From Lobosporangium transversale (Eukaryota; Mortierellomycota; Mortierellomycetes; Mortierellales; Mortierellaceae), in NCBI RefSeq assembly GCF_002105155.1, contig NW_019028981.1, forward strand, positions 1,466,501 through 1,530,500: 64,000 nt of DNA, written 5' to 3'. This document shows, piece by piece, positions 58,212 to 64,000 of this stretch (within the stretch, counting starts at the first letter, position 1; the number at the start of each line of letters is the position of its first letter). Below the pieces are notes generated by a model. That model ran no database searches, was not told the origin of the DNA, and saw only the letters and a list, made by a program, of their open reading frames with translations. A program made the translations under genes and the position numbers.

Positions 58212-59969
58212 ATGAGTACCAAGGGGGCTGCAGAGGACAAGATCCTTAACCACAAGGGGATATTGTTGCAGGAGCTGTTTTCCTTGAAAGGATGCAAGGA
58301 CGTTGGACTGCAATCTGATGATGGTCCTAGAAGGAAACTACGGACATCGTTCTTTACAAACGGCCTTACCCTAACACTTCTTGCCTATGACACATCGAAG
58401 CAAAAAAGAGGTAGAGGTTCGCAAGCTGCCCAACCTTCGGATACTCAAAGATCTTAAGCAGTCCAGGCTTCTTCAAGTGCTCAGCAGGGATCCTCGTCTT
58501 CAGGCCATGGTGCAGGTGATGGTGGTGATGATGGAGACGACGACGGAAATGAAGATGACGATATCTTGCTAGGTATCAGCGATATTGACTTGCTGGAAGT
58601 TGATGAACCATTCTTAGATGGCGACGAGGGAGAAAAAGCAGCTGAAGAAGGTACATCGAGCACAAATCCACTGTTCCCGGTGAGTCCCAGTCCCCGGCGT
58701 GAGATCAACTGGAAGCAGAGATCCCGTCTCCTCGAGAATGTAGAAGTTAAATATGACACCCAGGCAGCATGCCCTCCCCCCGAAAGTACCATTATCATTG
58801 GGACCGATCCAGGCGAGAGGTACTCGATGAAAATTGCAAAGTTGGATCCAAGGAAACCTAACGAACGTGAGATCCTCCGGATTTCTAGAGCGTGCCTTTA
58901 CAAACCATCCAAGAAGTTTCAGGGCGAGCTAGAGAGGCGAAAGCTTAGAAAAGGAATTACAGAGATTGAAAGCAATATTCCGTCATTCTCAAGGCCTACT
59001 TTAACACAGTATTTCGCTTATATGAGCTTGCTGCCAAATCAAGCTCCATCAAGTACTGGAGGTAGTTTCTCTGGTAGTGGAGCTGGGACCTGTAGTAGCA
59101 GTGGAGCTGGGGCCAGTAGTAGCAGTGGAACAGGGACCGGTAGTAACAGTGGAGTTGAGGTGAGTAGTAGCAATGGATCTGGGACCAGTGGCGACAATAG
59201 GAAGACTATATATAGGGCGCTTGTCGATTTCTATAATGATGGATGGTTTGTTCGGAATAGCTGGGATAATAGAAAAGCACAGAACGGATGCGTTGATTAT
59301 GTGATCAAGGCAATTCTGAAGCTTGCGGGCGGAAGCAATGGAAGAAGAAGAGATGCCAATACGAATGCAATGATCTGTATTGGACTAGGATCATTCAAGA
59401 CAAACCGAGGACAAGTATCGAAGCATGGGATATTGATGAAGAAGCTTGTTGAAAAGGTAAAAAAAAATCCTTTGATCAATGACATTTAATTTTTGAGTCT
59501 TTTTTTTAACGAGTATTAAATCTGGCTCGAACAGGCAAAATCTCTAGACTACCCCATTGCAGGTTGTCATGAATACTACACATCTGCCAAGTGTCCACGG
59601 CCTCACTGCGACAGTATATTGGAGAATGTTCCTTTTCGATCCAAGTACTGTCGAAATTGTAAAGCATACTTTGATCGAGATGCTGTTGGTGCTGAGAACA
59701 TCGCAAGGGTCTGTGAGTCGCAGATAAGAGAGCAAAAACGACCTGCAAAATATATGCCGCCGGACGGAGGAACTGAAGGCCAAGCTTCTAGCGGTAGTGG
59801 CGACGGTGGAGGTAGTGGTGGCAGTGGTGGCAGTGGTGGTGGTAGTAGCAGACCCACAAAAAGGAAATTTTCAGATGAAGGAGGAGGAGGAGTAGAGGGA
59901 TCAAGACCACCGAAAGGACCTTTGCTGGGTCCAGGAGGAGGGGGAGAGACAAGCCGGCAACAACAGTAG
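58212..59969 (+). CDS. Fanzor-type (TnpB-like) RuvC nuclease, right copy
   Basis: Exons 58212-58410, 58462-59456, 59535-59969 give 542 residues. The first intron is 51 nt and removes an in-frame TAA (58455-58457). Motifs: RuvC-I IIIGTDPGERYS with D182; GLGSFKTNRG; HEYYTS with E411; a zinc ribbon C418-x4-C423...C437-x2-C440; RuvC-III FDRDAVGAENI with D447, matching the TnpB DRDxNAAxNI motif. Fanzor proteins are eukaryotic TnpB relatives shown to be RNA-guided DNA nucleases. The usual acidic residue before the GxF motif is Leu here, so E411 may act as the second ligand (inference). Gly/Ser-rich insertions lie at about 265-310 and in the C-terminal tail. The N-terminus is uncertain: related sequence upstream (WSNPTVREEIVQLLGLN) is in frame from 58158 but has no ATG, so the copy may be N-terminally truncated; it has no XPG domain. 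Confidence 0.8.
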
Positions 59970-60158
59970 GACACAATCTACTACAAACATGACTAGGTCC
60001 AGAAAGGCCTCCGTCTTAAAAAAATTGTAAGTATTGGCTTGATAATACTTTTTTTTCTTGGTTAATTTATTTATTTATTTATTTATTTCTGTGTTCTAAT
60101 ACATTTCTTCTTTTTACAATAGATGGAATGTCTCGTTTTTTAATGGGACGGACTATAT
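59970..60158 (+). ncRNA. Candidate Fanzor guide RNA scaffold region, right copy
   Basis: The 189 bp from the stop codon to the element end are kept in the decayed copy (50635-50772) although its RuvC body is gone; blocks such as CTACTACAAACATGACTAGG and GTCTTAAAAAA are nearly unchanged. A donor-like GTAAGT (60027-60032) and acceptor-like CAATAG (60117-60122) recur in all copies. In Fanzor and TnpB systems the guide RNA scaffold overlaps this place and the guide is read from the flank just outside the element end. No RNA structure was computed. Confidence 0.45.
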
Positions 60159-60666
60159 ACTGACGTCCTAGTAACATTTCACAGATCCAATTCAATAAAA
60201 AGATACGATGTCGCTACATCATAATCTCAGCGCGCATACAAAATAGCATGAGACACAACTTGATAGTTCATCAATCACTATCATTGCTGCCCATATGATC
60301 AATTTGATCAGAGCTTGCATCCAAACAGTCTTCGGTAGAAACAGCACAGTCTTATAGAAACATTATATAATGGTATCAGCCTTTGGTACTTTTGCTACCC
60401 TTACAACCTTTTCCCCATGGTCTCTTTAATATTTAAAATTAAAAGCAGAGAGAGGAGAGGAAAAAAAAGAAAATTGTGACGATAAAAAACTAAAAAAAAA
60501 AAAAAAAAAAGAAAAGAAAAAAAGAAAAGAAAAGAAAAAGAAAAAAAAAGATAACGATTATAATAACAATTACATCTTGAAGAAAAAAAAAAAATAAATG
60601 CATGTGAATCTGTATACGCCTTTGTATGAAAATATGTGTCAATGACTGCAGCACGAGTAATCTTGT
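60159..60666. other. Spacer between right element and RBM26/27 gene
   Basis: A-rich simple sequence (GAAAAG and A runs) at 60455-60600 forms the downstream region of the minus-strand gene. No gene is seen. Confidence 0.5.
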
Positions 60667-63600
60667 CTATCGCTTCCATGAACGCTCGTCTTGGTCATCT
60701 TCACTCTCGTATCCTGCTTCGGCTGCTGTTGTAACAGCACCGCCTGGTGCTGTTGCTGCTGGTGTTATGTTTGCACCGCTAGTAGTCCCAAAGCCTGGGG
60801 ATTTGAAAGTAGATGTTGATGTTGCTACTGGTGTCGTCTGAGGCTCAGAGATCCATCCAAGTTTTAACGGACTAGTAGCGTTAGGCACTTGGCTGCCATG
60901 TTGCATCGCCTTTTCAGCCTCCACGCGGGTCTTGTACTGAACAGTTGCTGATGTGCCATCAGCCCCCAATGTAAAAGATTCAATTTCGCCAAACGCCTAT
61001 AATGGGTGTGAGAAATTATTTATAAACAACCATTGTAATTCAACTCGCCACATCCCAATAGTGTCTCTGGAGAAAAAGTAATAGTGTCAAAGATATTCAC
61101 CTCAAAATGCTCTTTAAGGCCTTCCTTAGAAGCCTCTTCGATGTTACTAACAGACAGCTTTGTAGATCGATTATCAATCCTAAATGTACGGTTGTGGGAT
61201 CCACCTCGCGTCCAAGTATTTGAGGGTGCTCCCCGACCGCGGCCACGTGGGAGGAAGCCACCACGACCTCTACTAGCATATCCTCCTTGATTTTCCAGAC
61301 CTAATGCAGCAGCCTAGTAAAAAAAAAAAAAAAAAAAAAAGTTACTATTAAGTTGATTTTATGATAGGTGTATATAATTCAAGAGCTGACCATATACCTG
61401 GGCTTGTAGTGCTGCAAGTTTCGCCTTCAACGCGGCCGTGGTCTCTGTCGCATCTGAGCTGGATTCAGATGCAGCTGAGTTGGTTGTCGTAGAAGCAGTG
61501 GGTTTGGCATTCAGGGCCTCCAGCTCTCGATCAAGTCTTTCTCTTTCCTTCTTTTCGGCTTCTTTCTGAAGCTCGGCTTGTCGCTGTGCCTCAGCAGCAG
61601 CAGCAGCAGCGCGAGCCTTCTCCAGAGGATCCACAGGTTCTTTAGTGACTTCAATCGCTACATTCTTCAATCCCTTCAAAATTTCATTCTTGTCCTCCTC
61701 AGACATATTCTTGTTTGCAATGATTTTTGCCAATAACACCTTTTGCTCTTCTTGCTGGCGTTGGATGAGTGCTTCCCTCTGGCGTTGAATCTCCATCATT
61801 GCCTTTTTGTTCTCATCCGCTTTAGCTGCTTTTGCTGCACGCTCTGCTGCTAACTCTGCAGCGCGCTCTGGGGTCATAAGGACGCTAGTTGGGGGCGCTT
61901 TGGATGCTGCATGCTGGCCATGATGGGATGTATGACTTGCGCTAGCATTTGTCTCAGGTCGAACTTGCCCTGCAGGTTTAGGCTGACGCCCAAAGGTTGC
62001 TGAATCTAGATCATCAGGCTGCCAATAGACTTTAACAAAACGGTTTCCAAATATCACATCTGGAGAATTATATGCAGCACTAGCCTCTTCCCGTGTGCTA
62101 TACTGAATCAGAGCCTTATGCATTGGCTGATCAACCTGAATATTGGTCAGATTTCCAAACCGTTTGAAAAACTCGTTCACTTTGTCAATTGTGTTAAACT
62201 CATCAGGGATATGCTCCACTACAAGTGATGTTTTGGTTGTTGCTGTATTTGATGCACCATTGAAACGCCCAGGAGTAGAATAGGGGTGCGAGCCACTACT
62301 TCGACCACGACCACGCATGCCTCTCAGACTGCCACGACCACGTATATTTCCACGACCCGATGCTTCTTGGTTGTAGCGAGCTCCCTCTTGTGTGCCTTGC
62401 TGTGGAGGCTCAAGAGCTGGTCTCAAAAGACCCAAATCATCTGTGGATAGTGATGAAACTTCAGGGTTGTATGCATCTGATGGGTTAGGTATAGGCGCAT
62501 TATGGAGTGGATCAGGAAAGAATGGAGGATGGCCGCCTCCCACACTCATTTGATTATTGGGCCCTATACCTGGAGCCATTCCAAGGATATTGAAAGGTCC
62601 TCCAGGCATATCACCAACAACGATCCTATCTTCGCCATGATCATACGGACACATATCTCCCCGCATACAGTATCCCTTTTCTAGAAACAAGAAATAGAAG
62701 CAAGAATAATGTTAATAAAGAAATAAAATCAAAATACTAATCCTAATGATCGTACATATATATATCACTACAATGCGATATATTACAAATAACGTACCAT
62801 CATAGTCGCGACACCTTTGGCGTCTCCTCTCCTGCCCAAATCCCGGCCCTCCTTGAGCACTACCTCGTCCTCCACGCATGTTGTCGCCTCCCCGCCACGG
62901 CCCTTGGTTCTGCTCTTGGAAAGTGCCACGGGGACCATTATCGAAATTTCCACGAGGACCATTGTCAAAGTTGCCTCGATTGTACTGCTGTCCGTTCCAT
63001 TGTTGGCGCTCGGCATTATGATTAAAGCCGGGTTGATTATTATTGTTATTCATTCCATTAAAGTTATTACGGCTATTGAACCCTGCGGTTGTCAAGCCAT
63101 GCTGTCTTATGCTGCGATCTCCACCACGACGATCATAATCGGAGTGTCCATTAGGATTCCCTCCATCGCTTGAACGACCACGTCTTGTGCTATACCGATC
63201 ATCGTCGCTTGGACGAGAGGGACTGTATTCTCGGCGTCGGCGATCAGAGTCGCGGCCATCATCACGGCGAGCATGCTTAAAACTCCGATCCTCGTCATCC
63301 GAGACGTCACTGTCTCCACGATGGTGCTTTTCAGGACCACGTGAAGACGGGATCTCATAATTGTCACGGTCAGCAGCAGGCCCAGTAGGGATGTATTCAT
63401 CGTCATAAATGGCAGCTCCACCTGGTAAAGCTGAGGAAGTAGCTGTAGTGCCTTTTGATGGTGATGTGGCTTCTGCCAATGCTGTGGTTCCTCGGATGTA
63501 TGATTTGGACTCCAACACCTGGAAGAGTGAAGTTACAAAGCGTTCCGTTTCTGATAAGATTTAATTGCAATAAGAACGCGAAGAAGGTCCGTCAAAATCA

Positions 63601-63967
63601 TGCTACTAGTTCGGGGTATATCTGCAGCGTGTAGCCTCTACAACATTCATAATCTAAGACCTGAACAAGTAGCTTACCATTGGTCAAAAAATCCTCAAGT
63701 TGTGAGATACACAGAGCCTGAAGCTCAGCATTATTCTTATCATGCTTAAGAAGAGCAATAATGTAGTCCGCCAACATGGAAGGATCAGCGTCCGAGCTAA
63801 GATTTAATCATTGATAACGTAAAAACCGATTAGCCATTTGACAAAGAGGATTGCAATGAAAAAGAGTGCCCATGGCAGCTTTGGGATGAGTGTCTAGCAT
63901 ACATAAGGGTCAGCTCCTTAGTAAGGTGGGCCTTCAAATCATCGTGAGCGGCATCGTCGAGATGCAT
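60667..63967 (-). CDS. RBM26/RBM27-like RNA-binding protein (Rmn1-type), 7 exons
   Basis: Exons 63967-63903, 63796-63678, 63550-63537, 63518-62798, 62680-61398, 61313-61101, 60996-60667 join in phase to 914 residues. The N-terminal PWI-like domain (about 1-75: DADPSMLADYIIALLKHDK, ALCISQLEDFL) is followed by an Arg/Ser/Asp-rich and RGG-like stretch, a CCCH zinc finger (CRDYDEKGYCMRGDMCPYDH, about 302-321), an RRM (TSLVVEHIPDEF...VKVYW), a long Glu/Lys/Ala coiled coil, and a second RRM-like fold at the end. RBM26/27 in animals and Rmn1 in fission yeast belong to nuclear RNA decay complexes (PAXT, MTREC) that feed polyadenylated RNA to the exosome. Exon 3 has only 14 nt and restores the conserved NETERFV of the PWI end. 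The start lies inside the window. Confidence 0.92.
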
Positions 63968-64000
63968 GATTGTGTTCTAGGATTCTTTTGGAAATTAGGT

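Larger units (their letters stand above)
56989..60158 (+). mobile_element. Fanzor-bearing element, right copy
   Basis: Exact inverted match of 46283-49452 (position sum 106441). The element starts ATCCTTGTCAAAGGTAACAA and ends GGGACGGACTATAT. The first 1.1 kb has no recognised gene; the Fanzor-type gene fills 58212-59969 and a non-coding tail the rest. With the left copy it forms a 3,170-bp inverted repeat around a 7,536-bp centre. Recent duplication by transposition, or a segmental inverted duplication, would both explain the identity. Confidence 0.85.

Noticed and set aside
59989-60174. Small spliced frame MTRSRKASVLKK...FFNGTDY after the Fanzor stop
   Set aside because: It would run out of the element into flanking DNA and is not kept in frame in the decayed copy; better explained as part of a non-coding tail.
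1-64000. CRISPR array, rRNA genes, bacterial-type operons
   Set aside because: No regularly spaced direct repeats, no rRNA-like stretch, and all genes have eukaryotic structure.

Overview
The window looks like nuclear DNA of an early-diverging fungus, most likely Mucoromycota in the broad sense (Mortierellomycotina-like). This rests on short GT-AG introns, AT-rich spacers, a fungal housekeeping gene set, and multi-copy families (Fanzor-type nucleases, a PD-(D/E)XK-like protein) that I associate with Mortierella relatives. The organism is an inference; no search was run. Exon boundaries were placed by hand from splice sites, reading phase and family resemblance. Homopolymer A or T runs of 15-33 bases are unusually common in introns and spacers.

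Left part (1-16.5 kb): an initiator tRNA-Met; a 587-bp terminal-inverted-repeat element with a perfect 9-bp target duplication; SFT2 (-); an AlkB-type dioxygenase with CUE and GRF domains (+); the 51-kDa subunit of complex I, NDUFV1 (-); a NudE/NDEL1 dynein regulator (+); and a 601-residue PD-(D/E)XK-like protein (-). From 16.5 to 23 kb the DNA is gene-poor: two tandem-repeat families, low-complexity DNA and a decayed copy of the PD-(D/E)XK-like gene.

Middle (23-43 kb): secreted subtilisin-like protease (-), a 1,542-residue protein of unknown function (-) facing RNase H2 subunit C (+), AP-2 mu (-), a derlin (-), prefoldin subunit 4 (+) and a small C2-domain protein (-). These serve secretion, endocytosis, ER quality control, protein folding and genome maintenance, and show no operon-like logic.

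Right part (43-60.2 kb): an accessory island. Two paralogous secreted ten-cysteine mini-proteins lie in a duplicated segment of about 0.9 kb. Two apparently identical 3,170-bp elements, each with a Fanzor-type (eukaryotic TnpB-like) RuvC nuclease gene, sit in inverted orientation at 46283-49452 and 56989-60158. Between them are a decayed Fanzor fragment (+) and a larger gene (-, 56366 to 52902) whose splice sites and phases join an XPG/FEN1-like flap-nuclease domain to a Fanzor-type RuvC domain. This fusion gene, damaged in its RuvC half by a frameshift and a stop codon, together with a non-coding 3' region shared by the copies, is the most interesting content. The window ends with a complete RBM26/27 (Rmn1-like) RNA-binding protein gene (-).
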